Assembly: GCF_000519265.1 (NCBI RefSeq)
Contig: NZ_KI912608.1
Coordinates: 1,990,582 to 2,054,581 of the forward strand
Source of the DNA: Desulfonatronum lacustre DSM 10312
Lineage (GTDB): Bacteria > Desulfobacterota > Desulfovibrionia > Desulfovibrionales > Desulfonatronaceae
DNA length: 64,000 nucleotides
Reading direction: 5' to 3'
Made by a program: the position numbers and the translations under genes. Shown here piece by piece: positions 15,829-25,298 of the stretch. The notes beneath the pieces are model-generated. The model was not told where the DNA came from. It did no database searches and saw only the letters and a program-made list of their open reading frames with translations. The stretch's first letter is position 1; each line of letters opens with the position of its first letter.

Positions 15829-16587
15829 CTACCGCAGCAACAGATACAGCACGCCCATGAACAGCGGCTGGTGAAGCAGATAGATCAGCAGGCTGTGGCG
15901 TCCCAGCCAGGACAGTATCCCGGATCCCGGAAGAGACGAGGGCGCCTGGAGAATAGACAGGCGGTGGCGATGAATTGACTGGCCGATGTATAGCCCCAGG
16001 AGCAGGACGCCGAACCAGGGCAAAATCGGCACGTAGTCCTCGGTGAAGGGCTTGTGGGTCATCATGCCCAGCCAGTGCAGCCAGGGATGGTTGAAGACCG
16101 GGTGCTGAACGGTTAGGCCCACGAGCAGGAACAGCACGCCGAAGGCCGGGTTCAGATGGTGCAGACGCAGAAACGGCAGGCTCAGAATTCGAGCAACAAA
16201 AATGAAATGCAGGACGCCGAAGACCACCCAGGTCAGAGGGAAAATCAGGTACGTGCCCAAAGAAACCAAGCCCGCCGAGACGCCCAGGATGATTTGACGC
16301 CGCAGGAATCGCCGCGGGTTCAAGCCGTTGTGGGTGGACAGGGCCAGACTCGCGCCCACGGCAAACACGAAGCCCCCCACGATCACCGCCCGCAGGCCCA
16401 GCCAGAGCGGGTCGGTTTGGAACCGGATGGAAACGACCCCGAAGTAATTAAGATCGAAGCAAAAATGATAAACAAGCATCAGCAGCACGGCCGCGCCGCG
16501 AAACATGTCCAGTGCGGACAGGCGCATCGCGGAAGGTCCGAAAGATCCCGGCGAAGCGGGGGAAATGGAAGAATCGGCGTGATGCAT
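15829..16587 (-). CDS. DUF1624 multi-helix membrane protein
   Basis: About 252 residues with seven or so membrane helices and the opening RLSALDMFRGAAVLLMLVYH, typical of DUF1624 proteins (distantly related to heparan-alpha-glucosaminide acetyltransferase and acyltransferase-3 families). The HQPLF near the C-terminus also fits. A role in acylating a surface glycan is possible but not shown. It lies on the opposite strand inside the type II secretion locus, tail to tail with gspF and head to head with the lipoprotein gene. The start is uncertain: ATG at 16587, a TTG at 16623 and ATG at 16527 all lack a clear ribosome site. Confidence 0.8.
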   Translation of the reverse strand: MHHADSSISPASPGSFGPSAMRLSALDMFRGAAVLLMLVYHFCFDLNYFGVVSIRFQTDPLWLGLRAVIVGGFVFAVGASLALSTHNGLNPRRFLRRQIILGVSAGLVSLGTYLIFPLTWVVFGVLHFIFVARILSLPFLRLHHLNPAFGVLFLLVGLTVQHPVFNHPWLHWLGMMTHKPFTEDYVPILPWFGVLLLGLYIGQSIHRHRLSILQAPSSLPGSGILSWLGRHSLLIYLLHQPLFMGVLYLLLR

Positions 16588-16623
16588 GGTGGGGATGCCG
16601 GAGATTGGAGATATTTTACCCAA

Positions 16624-18336
16624 ATGACCGCCCAGAAGCTCAAAGCCCCCTTGGGCGAGACCGATTCACGCAGTACAAGCTTTTCGGCCAAAGGCCAACA
16701 GCCCCCCCGGCACCTACTCGGCATGGCCCTGTTCATCGGCGTGCTCCTCCTGCTGTCCGCCGCCTGCGCCCCGCGTGGGGCGCAGCCTCCCAAGCCCGCC
16801 CCCCTGCTCACCGAACAGACCCCCTTTGGGCCGAGCATCACGCTGGCCGAAATGCTCGAACAAAGCCTGCGCACCCAGTATCGGCCTCCGAACATCGACT
16901 TCCCCGTGCCGGAGCAAATGCCCGATTCCTCTTCCGATCCCCGGCACCGATCCGGCGACTACTTCATGGAAATGAGCCGGGAGCCCGTCACCCTGCATGT
17001 GGCGTCCGACGTCACCGCTTTTGTGCTCGGGCCGTCGGCGGCATCCAACGGAGCAATGCAAGCCGGGGAAGGCATGGCCGACATACCGGAAGCCGGGCTG
17101 GCCGTGGGCCACGCCAACGGAGACATCCACATTTGGAGCGCCTGGCCCTGCGCCTCCCTGACCCTGCCCACGAAGGCTCCGGTCACCCTGCTGACCTGGG
17201 ACGGCCTCGGGCCGTTTCTCGGCGCGGGCAATGCCCAAGGCGGGGAACTGCATGTCTTTGATCTGCGCCACTGCGCCCGGGTAGGCACGGTTCCCGGGCA
17301 GCGGCCATTGCGCGTCGCGGCTCTGTCCGCTTCATTGACCTGGGCCGCGGTCACGGATAGCGGCCAACGCCTGTTCGTGGGGCCGGTCGGCGAACCCTTT
17401 TCCAACCCGTCCAACGCCTCCCCGGTATTGGAACAAGACCCCATGCGTCACGTCGGCACCCTGCGTTTCCCGCCCCTGGCCCTGGCTTTCAGCCCACGAG
17501 AAGGTCTGCTCCAGAGCGTGGACCGGGCAGGATGGCTGTTGGTCTGGACCCTGCCGGAGTTGAACCTGCTGGAACAGGTCCGCATCCCTGGCGGCCCCTT
17601 TGGGGCAGCACTCTTCCATGGCGGCCATCTCATTCTGCGCCCAGCGAGCGACGAACAGGAGAGTCCGACTCCCTCGCACGACGGCTCCAACGAGCCTTTA
17701 CCCGAAGGGTCGCGCCGCGAGCTGGTAGTCTGGGACATTCCAGGTTCCCGCGCCGTTGCCGTCGAAGATATTTTACCGCCTCAACACGCCTCCGCCATGG
17801 ACCAAAACACGGCCTGGGATCTGCTCCACTTTTTCGAGCGGTTCAGCCTGGACGCCGGTTTGCTGACCTTCCTCACGGCCCGGGAGCACTGGCTGCGCAA
17901 GCTGCATTTCGGTACTCCCCGGTTCAGCGTGCATGCCGCGGACGATGTCGGCCTGCTGCGTGTGACCGAGCCGGACCAGACCCAACGCTGGTATCAGGCC
18001 GCAACCGGAAGGCCCACGGACGCTCCCGAAAATGAACCAACTCGCCTGACGCCCCTTGCCGTGGCCCCGAACGGGACGGTGTCCTGGAGCGGGCGGACCT
18101 ACGCCCTTGCCGATCCGATCCAGACCAGTGACGGATATGTGCTGCTGGGCCGGCATGTTCCGGAGCATCGCTTTTTCCTGTGGTGGATACCCATGGAAGA
18201 AGCTCGCACATCCTTAGACAGTTGGAACGTGCCCGATAAAACCGACCTCCTGCCGGTCAGAGGCAGCCTGCTTCAGGATTCGCCGCCGACCTGGATTTCC
18301 CTTTCCGACCACCAACCCCTTGGAGATATGCAATGA
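16624..18336 (+). CDS. Predicted lipoprotein with beta-propeller-like repeats, T2SS-linked
   Basis: 570 residues. A basic leader is followed by a hydrophobic stretch ending LLLLSAAC (Cys near residue 45), a good lipobox, so the mature protein should be anchored in the envelope. The body contains repeated WD/PQQ-like segments ([50 protein letters not shown]), consistent with a beta-propeller. It overlaps gspG by four bases and is probably translated with it, which links it to type II secretion. I do not recognise it as a standard Gsp subunit. A role as a pilotin-like or scaffold lipoprotein is only a guess. The first ATG (16624) has a distant GGAG; the ATG at 16723 is an alternative. Confidence 0.75.
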   Translation: MTAQKLKAPLGETDSRSTSFSAKGQQPPRHLLGMALFIGVLLLLSAACAPRGAQPPKPAPLLTEQTPFGPSITLAEMLEQSLRTQYRPPNIDFPVPEQMPDSSSDPRHRSGDYFMEMSREPVTLHVASDVTAFVLGPSAASNGAMQAGEGMADIPEAGLAVGHANGDIHIWSAWPCASLTLPTKAPVTLLTWDGLGPFLGAGNAQGGELHVFDLRHCARVGTVPGQRPLRVAALSASLTWAAVTDSGQRLFVGPVGEPFSNPSNASPVLEQDPMRHVGTLRFPPLALAFSPREGLLQSVDRAGWLLVWTLPELNLLEQVRIPGGPFGAALFHGGHLILRPASDEQESPTPSHDGSNEPLPEGSRRELVVWDIPGSRAVAVEDILPPQHASAMDQNTAWDLLHFFERFSLDAGLLTFLTAREHWLRKLHFGTPRFSVHAADDVGLLRVTEPDQTQRWYQAATGRPTDAPENEPTRLTPLAVAPNGTVSWSGRTYALADPIQTSDGYVLLGRHVPEHRFFLWWIPMEEARTSLDSWNVPDKTDLLPVRGSLLQDSPPTWISLSDHQPLGDMQ

Positions 18337-18770
18337 AACGCCAATCCGGCTTCAGCCTGATCGAGTTGATGATCGTCGTGGTCATCCTCGGACTGATGGC
18401 CACGCTGCTTGTGCCTCGAATCATGGATCGCCCGGACGAGGCCCGGGTGACCAAGGCCAAGGTGGACATCCGCACCCTGGAATCCGCCCTGCGCCTGTAC
18501 CGGCTGGACAACGGGGTCTATCCCACCACCGAGCAAGGGCTCGCCGCCCTGTTCCGTAAACCGGACATCGCCCCCATCCCCCGCAACTACCGCGACGGCG
18601 GCTACCTGGAAGCATCATCCGTGCCCAGGGACCCCTGGGGCAATGCCTACCGCTACCGCTCTCCCGGGCAACAAGGCCGGGACTATGAAATCACCAGCCT
18701 GGGCGCGGACGGCAAGGAGGGCGGGACCGGCTTCGCCCAGGACATCAACAGTTGGGAGTTGGACGATTGA
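18333..18770 (+). CDS. gspG: Type II secretion major pseudopilin GspG
   Basis: 145 residues. The prepilin leader MKRQSG is cut before [19 protein letters not shown], with Glu at mature position 5. The C-terminal body has the GspG features [26 protein letters not shown] and [10 protein letters not shown], the last forming the calcium-binding loop. It is the main subunit of the pseudopilus piston. It overlaps the lipoprotein gene upstream and gspH downstream by a few bases each, indicating coupled translation. Confidence 0.96.
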   Translation: MKRQSGFSLIELMIVVVILGLMATLLVPRIMDRPDEARVTKAKVDIRTLESALRLYRLDNGVYPTTEQGLAALFRKPDIAPIPRNYRDGGYLEASSVPRDPWGNAYRYRSPGQQGRDYEITSLGADGKEGGTGFAQDINSWELDD

Positions 18771-19210
18771 GCCGCTCCGGCCCGCGCGACCACGCCTCCG
18801 CCGGTCTGACCCTGGTCGAACTGCTGATCGTGCTGTTCATCGTCGGCCTGGGCTGGTTCACCCTACTGCCCCGGCTGGACCCCACCCGGCCTTCCGGAAG
18901 CAACGCACCGCTGCATGAAATGAACGTCTTTCTGGACCAGGTTCGAAGCGCGGCGATTGAAACCGGTCGGTTTCAGGTCATTCGCCTGGATCCCGTATCC
19001 GGCGGACTGTCCTGGAACGAGGCGACGCACCGCATGCCGCACCCGCCCAGCCGCTGCGTTCTGAACGAAATTCCATGCCCGCACCCTTTCAGCCACTTCC
19101 GCGTCTACCCCCAGGGCCACATGGACCGGCTCCTGTTCTCCTTCACGGACGGGGAACGCTGGATCACCGCGGACCTGGACGCCCGCCTGGTCAACGAGTA
19201 CGGCCCATGA
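18767..19210 (+). CDS. gspH: Minor pseudopilin GspH-like
   Basis: 147 residues, probably from the TTG at 18767 that overlaps the gspG stop (TTGA), with GGAG nine bases upstream. The prepilin leader ends SAG, followed by [20 protein letters not shown]. The rest is a divergent globular domain as usual for minor pseudopilins. Position between gspG and gspI supports GspH. It would sit at the tip of the pseudopilus. Confidence 0.85.
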   Translation: MSRSGPRDHASAGLTLVELLIVLFIVGLGWFTLLPRLDPTRPSGSNAPLHEMNVFLDQVRSAAIETGRFQVIRLDPVSGGLSWNEATHRMPHPPSRCVLNEIPCPHPFSHFRVYPQGHMDRLLFSFTDGERWITADLDARLVNEYGP

Positions 19211-19635
19211 CGTTTGGACGCTCTTCCACCAATCCACGGCATCAGCACGGCGACGCGAACCGCCCGCGAGGCTTCACTCTGGTTGAAGTCCTGGTGGCCC
19301 TGGTCATCGCCGCCATCCTGGCTTCCGGCCTGCTCGCCTCACAACGCCACGGTCTGAACCAGGCCAGGCAGGCGGACGTGCTCTGGCTGCACCTGAATAC
19401 GGCTCAGGAAGCGCTCATGGGCCGGGATATCGGCCGGGATATTGGTCGGAATATTGGGCGCGGGGATTCTCAGTTGACGGTGTCCGGCGGGATGACGCCT
19501 GATGGCCGCGACCCTCTGGCCGTCCGGATCACCACCAACCCGCCGACACCGGAGCGCCCCTCCCCATGGGTGACCCTGACCACGCGCCTGGAGGGACGGG
19601 AACTGGAGTGGTCCTGGCCAGCGGTCTCTCCGTGA
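19207..19635 (+). CDS. gspI: Minor pseudopilin GspI
   Basis: 142 residues from an ATG overlapping the gspH stop (ATGA). The leader is unusually long (about 23 residues) and ends RPRG before FTLVEVLVALVIAAILASGL. The mid-section contains a short tandem repeat, DIGRDIGRNIGRG, encoded by 12-bp units at about 19423-19465, directly after the AQEALMG helix. GspI normally nucleates the pseudopilus tip with GspJ and GspK. The repeat is an odd addition, resembling in codon pattern the tail of GspD in the same locus. Confidence 0.9.
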   Translation: MTFGRSSTNPRHQHGDANRPRGFTLVEVLVALVIAAILASGLLASQRHGLNQARQADVLWLHLNTAQEALMGRDIGRDIGRNIGRGDSQLTVSGGMTPDGRDPLAVRITTNPPTPERPSPWVTLTTRLEGRELEWSWPAVSP

Positions 19636-20255
19636 TGGATACGAAGAACCAAAAAATGACGCCACGGAACGCTTCCACTCATCACGACAGCTGCCCTACG
19701 CCCTCCCCTCCCGGCTTCACCCTGGTGGAAATCCTGGTGGCCCTGGTGGTGGCCGGGATGCTCACCGCATTGCTGGCGGCGATTCTCGGGCGCGGGGTCG
19801 TGGCCTCGTCCGCCCTGGAGGAAACCGTTGAAAACCAGCGTTCCCGGGTCGTCCTGCAGCGGTTGTTGAGCATGGATCTGCGGGGCATGCTTCCGGAAAC
19901 GGAACTGACCATCACGGAGCACGGATTCACGCTGGAGACGGTCGCCAACCACCTTGTTCCCGGCCCCCTGCCCATGACCGTGACCTGGGACTTTTCCCAG
20001 CGCCAGGTCCGCCGCACCGAGGAGCAGCCGGACCTGGACTATGTTCAGGAGCTGCTCGTGATCTCGAACTTGCAAGACTGGAGCCTGGCCTTCCACGATC
20101 TGACCGAAGGCCGCTGGGTGGACCTGCGCTCCTGGCTGCACGGCACGGAGCGACCGGCCCCGGCGGGCCTGCGGCTGGAACTGCGCCCTGCCGACGTAAA
20201 AACCGCATGGAATATCATCCATCGCCTATCCCTGGAGCACGATGCGCCGCTTTGA
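19635..20255 (+). CDS. gspJ: Minor pseudopilin GspJ
   Basis: 206 residues from an ATG overlapping the gspI stop (TGATG). A long leader ends SPPG, then FTLVEILVALVVAGMLTALLAAI. The globular part has the WDFSQRQVRR and WSLAFHDLTEGRWVDL segments expected for GspJ-type minor pseudopilins (quality-of-alignment judgement). Its order between gspI and gspK supports the call. Confidence 0.88.
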   Translation: MDTKNQKMTPRNASTHHDSCPTPSPPGFTLVEILVALVVAGMLTALLAAILGRGVVASSALEETVENQRSRVVLQRLLSMDLRGMLPETELTITEHGFTLETVANHLVPGPLPMTVTWDFSQRQVRRTEEQPDLDYVQELLVISNLQDWSLAFHDLTEGRWVDLRSWLHGTERPAPAGLRLELRPADVKTAWNIIHRLSLEHDAPL

Positions 20256-21219
20256 TCGCCCACCCCGCTCCTCTGGCGCCGTCCTCGTCCTGGTGCTGGT
20301 CACCCTGCTCCTGTTCAGCACCGTGGTGTTGCGTGTCGTCCAGCATGCCGCCCTGACCGAGGAGGAACACATTCTGCTGCTCCAGACCATCCAGGCCGGA
20401 TTCCAGGCCGAAGCCGCGGTGCACAAAGCCATGGAACTACTCGCTCTTTCCGCCGACCATCTCGACGCGGCAGACCAACCCCCGAGCCCGCCGGAATGGA
20501 GCGAGGACGGCATCCGGATCACCATCATCCCCACCAACGCCAAGCTGAACCTCAACGCCCTGCACCCGCCCTCCCTGCATCCCCAGGCCATGACCAGGTT
20601 GCGGGAAGGCCTGACCCGCCTGTTCCACCATGAGACCTTTCACGAAGGTTCCAGGGTGAATTTCCGAGGCGATACGCGGGACATCATGCTCTGGCTGGGT
20701 GAAGGCCATGACCCGGACCGGCCTGGTTCGGCCCGCGCCGCCGACGCACCCTACACCGGAATCCGGCCATCCTATCGCCCCAGGAAAGGCCCGATGCAAC
20801 GACCGGAAGAACTGCTCCTGGTCACCGGCTTTACGGACCTCGATCCGGCCTGGGTACGCCGACATTTCACGGTGTGGGGAACGGACGGACGGATCAACCT
20901 GAACCTGGCCGACAAAGAACTGATCCTGGCCGTGGCTCCGGAACTGGAAGCCTACTGGCCGGCCATCCAGCGCTACCGCACGGAACACGGTTTCCAGCGC
21001 CTGGACGAACTCCTCGCCCGCATCCGGCTGCCCATGGACGTCTACCAGCGCGTCCTGCCTCATCTGGCCCTGGAAGCGGACACCCTGGAAATCTCGGTTG
21101 AGGTCCGGCAACCCGCATGGTATGAACTCCATCGGATCATCGTGGAACGGCCATCCATCCTCGCCGACACCGCGCCCAGAATTCTGGCCAGGGATATCAT
21201 CGAGTCCAGGCCGCTTTGA
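20242..21219 (+). CDS. gspK: Pseudopilus tip protein GspK
   Basis: 325 residues, overlapping gspJ by 14 bases. The leader ends SSG, followed by AVLVLVLVTLLLFSTVVL without Glu at position 5, a known GspK trait. The large C-terminal alpha-domain includes TNAKLNLNAL, RPEELLLVTGF and DGRINLNLADKELILA, segments characteristic of GspK. It caps the GspI-J-K tip complex. Confidence 0.93.
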   Translation: MRRFDRPPRSSGAVLVLVLVTLLLFSTVVLRVVQHAALTEEEHILLLQTIQAGFQAEAAVHKAMELLALSADHLDAADQPPSPPEWSEDGIRITIIPTNAKLNLNALHPPSLHPQAMTRLREGLTRLFHHETFHEGSRVNFRGDTRDIMLWLGEGHDPDRPGSARAADAPYTGIRPSYRPRKGPMQRPEELLLVTGFTDLDPAWVRRHFTVWGTDGRINLNLADKELILAVAPELEAYWPAIQRYRTEHGFQRLDELLARIRLPMDVYQRVLPHLALEADTLEISVEVRQPAWYELHRIIVERPSILADTAPRILARDIIESRPL

Positions 21220-21278
21220 GCGCAGTGCCGTAACCGTCAAGCCATCCCTTTTCCAAGCATTGAACACGAGCCACCCCC

Positions 21279-22430
21279 TTGCCCCGCACCTCCACCAGCA
21301 ACCATTTTTTCGTCGTCCGGTTCACCAAGGACGTCCCGGTTTGGGAACGCTTTGACGGCCAAACTCTTCATCCGGTCCCGCATCCGGATCAGGCCTCGAA
21401 GTCTTTGCGCTCCCTGCCGGTGTTGGTGCTGATTCCGGATCGCTTGTTCTTTTTCTACCAGCCGGAGAGCGATCACCATTCCGGCAGCCTCCGGCAGCGC
21501 ACCGCCGCGGCCCGCCTGGAACTGGAGCAGGTCTTTCCCGCCCAAACGACGGAAAACGGCCCCGGGATCGTGCTCGATGCCGGACGCACCCACCTTTTGG
21601 GCTGTCTTCCGCACCCGGAGCTGACCGAATTCGCTCGTCGCCACCAGGATGTTCTGGCCCGAGCCAACGCCGTGACCACGCCGTTTTTTCTGGCCTGGAA
21701 CGCGGGGCATCGACGCAGGATCGAAAGCTGGGTCTGGAACAATCCGGAGGACGGGACCACGGCGGCCATGCTCCACGGCCAGATGACCTTCTTTCCCGGC
21801 AACGGCGCGGAACTGGAAACGCGGATCGGCGAAGCGTCGGGAGCCGGGAATACCGAACGGTCTCTCCAAGTCGACACGCAATGGAGCCTGCCAGATCTGC
21901 TTCAGGCCGCTCCGGACATCGGCTGGTCCCAGTTGCGCCTGCCTTTGCCCGCCGCGGCGGGCGAGGGATCGGACCTGGGCGGCCTGGTTCGATGGTGGAT
22001 CGCCGCGACGCTTCTTGGAGTTTTGATCTGCACCGGACAGGCCCTGCGCCTGACGGACCAACAAGCCCAAGTGGAACACTGGGAACAGGCCACCAATCGG
22101 CTCTATGCCGAAGTACTCACCCCGCCCCTGGGTGACGATCCTTTTGGCCGCCTGCTCTTCCGACATAGCCAGCTCCAGGGGCCGGTCCAATCCGGACCGG
22201 ACGCCCTGGCCATGCTGGGGCTGCTCAGCGCATCGGCACCACCGGAGTTCCATGTGGAAAACTTCTCTCTGGGCCCGAATTCCGGGATCATCCGGGCCAG
22301 ACTGGCCGACTATGAACAACTGGAATCCCTGCTCAAGGCCCTGGAGGGCCAGGGTCGCCTCCGTTTTGACCTGGACCAGGCCTCCAGCGCGGACGACGCC
22401 GTTCTGGCGACCCTGCGGGTGAGCTACTGA
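21279..22430 (+). CDS. gspL: Type II secretion assembly protein GspL-like
   Basis: 383 residues from a TTG at 21279. The N-terminal two thirds are a divergent cytoplasmic actin-like domain (weak VLVLIPDRLFFFYQP and ANAVTTPFFLAWN segments). One membrane helix (about 243-260, WWIAATLLGVLICTG) and a periplasmic ferredoxin-like domain follow. GspL links the ATPase GspE to the GspM/GspF platform. The call rests mainly on architecture and position after gspK. No clear ribosome site precedes the TTG. Confidence 0.8.
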   Translation: MPRTSTSNHFFVVRFTKDVPVWERFDGQTLHPVPHPDQASKSLRSLPVLVLIPDRLFFFYQPESDHHSGSLRQRTAAARLELEQVFPAQTTENGPGIVLDAGRTHLLGCLPHPELTEFARRHQDVLARANAVTTPFFLAWNAGHRRRIESWVWNNPEDGTTAAMLHGQMTFFPGNGAELETRIGEASGAGNTERSLQVDTQWSLPDLLQAAPDIGWSQLRLPLPAAAGEGSDLGGLVRWWIAATLLGVLICTGQALRLTDQQAQVEHWEQATNRLYAEVLTPPLGDDPFGRLLFRHSQLQGPVQSGPDALAMLGLLSASAPPEFHVENFSLGPNSGIIRARLADYEQLESLLKALEGQGRLRFDLDQASSADDAVLATLRVSY

Positions 22431-22461
22431 GGCAGACCCGGCAAACCGATCACCCCACCCC

Positions 22462-22989
22462 ATGAATCACGTAAAAACCATCTCCTTCCGGCACCGGCTG
22501 CACCACTTGGCCTTTTGGCGGGATTGGCCGTCCGGCCGCCGACGCGGAGCCCTGTATCTGCTCCTGGCCCTGACCACGGCGGGTTCCATGGCGGCTTGGC
22601 TCTCGCTGTACGCCGCGACCCAGCGCTCGATCCTTCGTGAGGAAGCGGCCATGGAGCTCCACCAGCACGTATCGGCATTGGTCGCGGAAATCCGGAGCCT
22701 GGACCGTGGGCCGAACCCGGAGCGGGCCAACCTGCCGATCCTGGTCGCGGCCCGTCAGCTCAGCCGCGACATCGGCCTGGAAGACAAGCTGATTTCAGTC
22801 AGGCCGGCCTTGCAGGCCACGGGCCGGGACGGAGTTCAACTTTACTACGAACGCCTGACCCTACCGGACCTGCTGGCCCTGCTGGAAACCCTGAGCCGCG
22901 ACGGCGGCCTGCAAACCTCCACCATGACCTTCAACCGGCGTCTGGACAATCCGTCCCTGGCCGATCTCCAACTGGTACTCTATCGATGA
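22462..22989 (+). CDS. gspM: Type II secretion assembly protein GspM-like
   Basis: 175 residues: a short cytoplasmic start, one membrane helix (about 30-50), a coiled-coil stretch and a small periplasmic ferredoxin-like domain ending LADLQLVLYR. This is the GspM/PilO plan. It follows gspL and overlaps the next gene by four bases. Confidence 0.82.
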   Translation: MNHVKTISFRHRLHHLAFWRDWPSGRRRGALYLLLALTTAGSMAAWLSLYAATQRSILREEAAMELHQHVSALVAEIRSLDRGPNPERANLPILVAARQLSRDIGLEDKLISVRPALQATGRDGVQLYYERLTLPDLLALLETLSRDGGLQTSTMTFNRRLDNPSLADLQLVLYR

Positions 22990-23777
22990 CCTCTCCCAAT
23001 CCTGCTCAGGACGCTCTTCGTGATCCAACTCCCCGCGACGCCGACAAAACCGTCTCCAAACCGGGCCTGCTCCGCCGCTTCGGCCCGGTGGGCACGATCT
23101 TCCTCATCGGCCTGCTGATCGGCGTGCTCTTCTTCCTGTCCAGGGAACTGCTCTGGAGCCAGGTGCTGCGGCACACCCTCGGCCACCTGCCCAACGCCTC
23201 CTGGAGTTGGCAGGCCGTCGGGGACCGGGGGCTGACGCACATTACCTACCAGCACTTTGAATTGCATGTGAACCAGAACCGGTTCTTCGTTCCAAAGCTG
23301 ACCATCCAACTGGGCACGACCCGCCCGGTGACCATGACCGCGGTCACCGGCCCGACCCTGGTGGCCGACTTGAGCTGGGACAAGGAACTGCGCCTTTCCG
23401 GCGGCGTGGATCTGCAACGGCTCATGCCCGAGCAGAGGGTCCAGGGAACCCTGGAGACCGATGGGTTCGTCCGCTGGCAAACCTGGGACCAGCCCCCGCA
23501 TCAAGGCGAGCTGGACATCCAGGCCCCCGGGCTCTTGGTGCTGGCCCCGGGAATCATGACCATCAACCTGCGCGGCCAGGCCACCCTGGAAGGCAACCAC
23601 CTCCGCCTGACCCCCCTGCAAGCCGACGGCCCGGTGGGCGTCACCGCCGACGCCGAAGGCTTCCTGGACTGGAACCGCCTGGAAAACACCACCTACTCCA
23701 TCTCCGGCACCCTGACCGGACTGGGCAACCTACCCTTTTCGGCCTCGGGAAGGTTGGGGAGTTTGTGGGGGAAATAG
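22986..23777 (+). CDS. gspN: Type II secretion protein GspN-like
   Basis: 263 residues with a membrane helix at about 35-55 and a periplasmic beta-rich region (repeated strands such as GGVDLQRLMPEQRVQGTLETDG and GVTADAEGFLDW). This is the general make-up of GspN/AsmA-like proteins. It overlaps gspM by four bases and ends the plus-strand arm, 40 bases from the converging gspE. Its function is poorly defined even in model systems. Confidence 0.7.
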   Translation: MTSPNPAQDALRDPTPRDADKTVSKPGLLRRFGPVGTIFLIGLLIGVLFFLSRELLWSQVLRHTLGHLPNASWSWQAVGDRGLTHITYQHFELHVNQNRFFVPKLTIQLGTTRPVTMTAVTGPTLVADLSWDKELRLSGGVDLQRLMPEQRVQGTLETDGFVRWQTWDQPPHQGELDIQAPGLLVLAPGIMTINLRGQATLEGNHLRLTPLQADGPVGVTADAEGFLDWNRLENTTYSISGTLTGLGNLPFSASGRLGSLWGK

Positions 23778-23816
23778 GACGAAAAAGAGGACGAGGAGAA
23801 AAGCCGGAGAGCCGAC

Positions 23817-25298
23817 TTACAGACTGGTGACCCGCAACAGCTCTTCCATGGTGGTTTTGCCCTGATCAACGAGGCGAAGGCCATGGTCGTGCATGGTTTG
23901 GAAGCCGGTTGTCTTGAGGTGGGTGCGGAGCTGTTCCACGGAGGCTTTCCGGACGACCAGGCTGCGCAAGGCCTCGTCCACGGGCATCAGCTCGAAAATC
24001 CCCTGGCGGCCGCGATAACCGCTGTGGCGACAGGCTTCGCAGCCGATGATGGGCGATGGCTGAGGTGAGTGGGGGATATGGGAAGGATCGGTAGGCGCGG
24101 AACACGTTGGACAATTTAGACGGACGAGGCGTTGACCGATGACCAGATGCAGGGATGAGGCCAGCAGGAAAGGTTCCACGCCCATTTCCAGCATCCGGGT
24201 GACCGCGGTGGGCGCGTCGTTGGTGTGCAGGGTGGCCAGGACCAGATGCCCGGTCAGGGAGGCCTGTACGGCGGTGCTCGCGGTTTCCTGGTCCCGGATC
24301 TCGCCCACCAGGATGATGTCCGGGTCCTGGCGCAGGAAGCCGCGGATGGCCGTGGCAAAGGTCACGCCGGCGGCCCGGTTCACCTGGACCTGGTTCACGC
24401 CGGGCAGGTGGTATTCCACCGGGTCCTCCACGGTCATGATGTTCCGGGATTCGCGGATCAGCTCGCGCAGGGCCGCGTAGAGGGTCGTGGTCTTGCCGCT
24501 GCCCGTGGGGCCGGTGACCAGGATGATCCCGTGGGGCGCGGCGATCATCCGGGTGATCACGGCCACGGCCTCCGGCTCCAGGCCGAGGTCGGACAAGGGA
24601 AGAATATTTTTGGATCGGTCCAGGATGCGCAGCACGGCCTTTTCGCCGTTGAGCGTGGGCATGGTGGAAACTCGGACGTCCACGTCTTTGCGGCCCACCC
24701 GGACCTGAAAGCGCCCGTCTTGCGGAGCCCGGCTTTCGGCCACGTCCATGTGCCCCATGACCTTGATCCGGGCCAGCACCGTGGATTGGACCGCCAGCTC
24801 CAGGCGGCGTTCGGTGCGCAGTTCGCCGTCAACCCGGAACCGGACCTGAAAGCCGTTTTCCCGGCCCTCGAAGTGAATGTCGCTGGCCCCCTGGCTCACC
24901 GCCTGGTGCAGCAACCGATTCACCAGCCGGACAATGGGCGCGTCCTCATGGGACCAGCCCAGCAGCTCCCTACCGGAGTCGTCCGCTTCCTCACCCCCGG
25001 CCTCCCCGTCGTCCTCCGCCGGAGCGTCCTCTTCCCAGAGCGCCAAGGCCTGCTCCAGAGCCGGAAAAAACACCTCGTTGCGGACCAATTCCGTGCGCAC
25101 CGCCAAGCCGAGTCTCCATGCCAGGAAGTCGGCCAGGGATCTGGCCCTGCCCGCCAGGAGCCAGACCCGAAGCACCCCGTCTTCCGCGGCCACGGGCAGA
25201 AATTCGTTACGCCGGGGAAAGGCCAGGTACTGGCTCACGATCTCCTGTGGCAAGCGCGACAGGTCCGGTGACGCGGAAAACGCGGCATCGGGCATCAT
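23817..25298 (-). CDS. gspE: Type II secretion ATPase GspE
   Basis: 493 residues. An N-terminal GspL-binding region (about 1-110) with an acidic linker is followed by the secretion ATPase core: Walker A GPTGSGKTTT, Asp box TVEDPVEYHL, Walker B ILVGEIRDQET, His box LATLHTND. A four-cysteine zinc motif (NCPTC and GCEAC, 14 residues apart) is present, as in GspE rather than PilT. It powers pseudopilus extension. Its ATG overlaps the gspD stop, so D and E are translationally coupled. Confidence 0.96.
   Translation of the reverse strand: MMPDAAFSASPDLSRLPQEIVSQYLAFPRRNEFLPVAAEDGVLRVWLLAGRARSLADFLAWRLGLAVRTELVRNEVFFPALEQALALWEEDAPAEDDGEAGGEEADDSGRELLGWSHEDAPIVRLVNRLLHQAVSQGASDIHFEGRENGFQVRFRVDGELRTERRLELAVQSTVLARIKVMGHMDVAESRAPQDGRFQVRVGRKDVDVRVSTMPTLNGEKAVLRILDRSKNILPLSDLGLEPEAVAVITRMIAAPHGIILVTGPTGSGKTTTLYAALRELIRESRNIMTVEDPVEYHLPGVNQVQVNRAAGVTFATAIRGFLRQDPDIILVGEIRDQETASTAVQASLTGHLVLATLHTNDAPTAVTRMLEMGVEPFLLASSLHLVIGQRLVRLNCPTCSAPTDPSHIPHSPQPSPIIGCEACRHSGYRGRQGIFELMPVDEALRSLVVRKASVEQLRTHLKTTGFQTMHDHGLRLVDQGKTTMEELLRVTSL

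Noticed and set aside
16156-16623. N-terminal extension of the lipoprotein gene to give a 726-residue protein
   Set aside because: The extension is antisense to the DUF1624 gene, is highly charged and precedes the lipobox signal; the ATG at 16624 is preferred.
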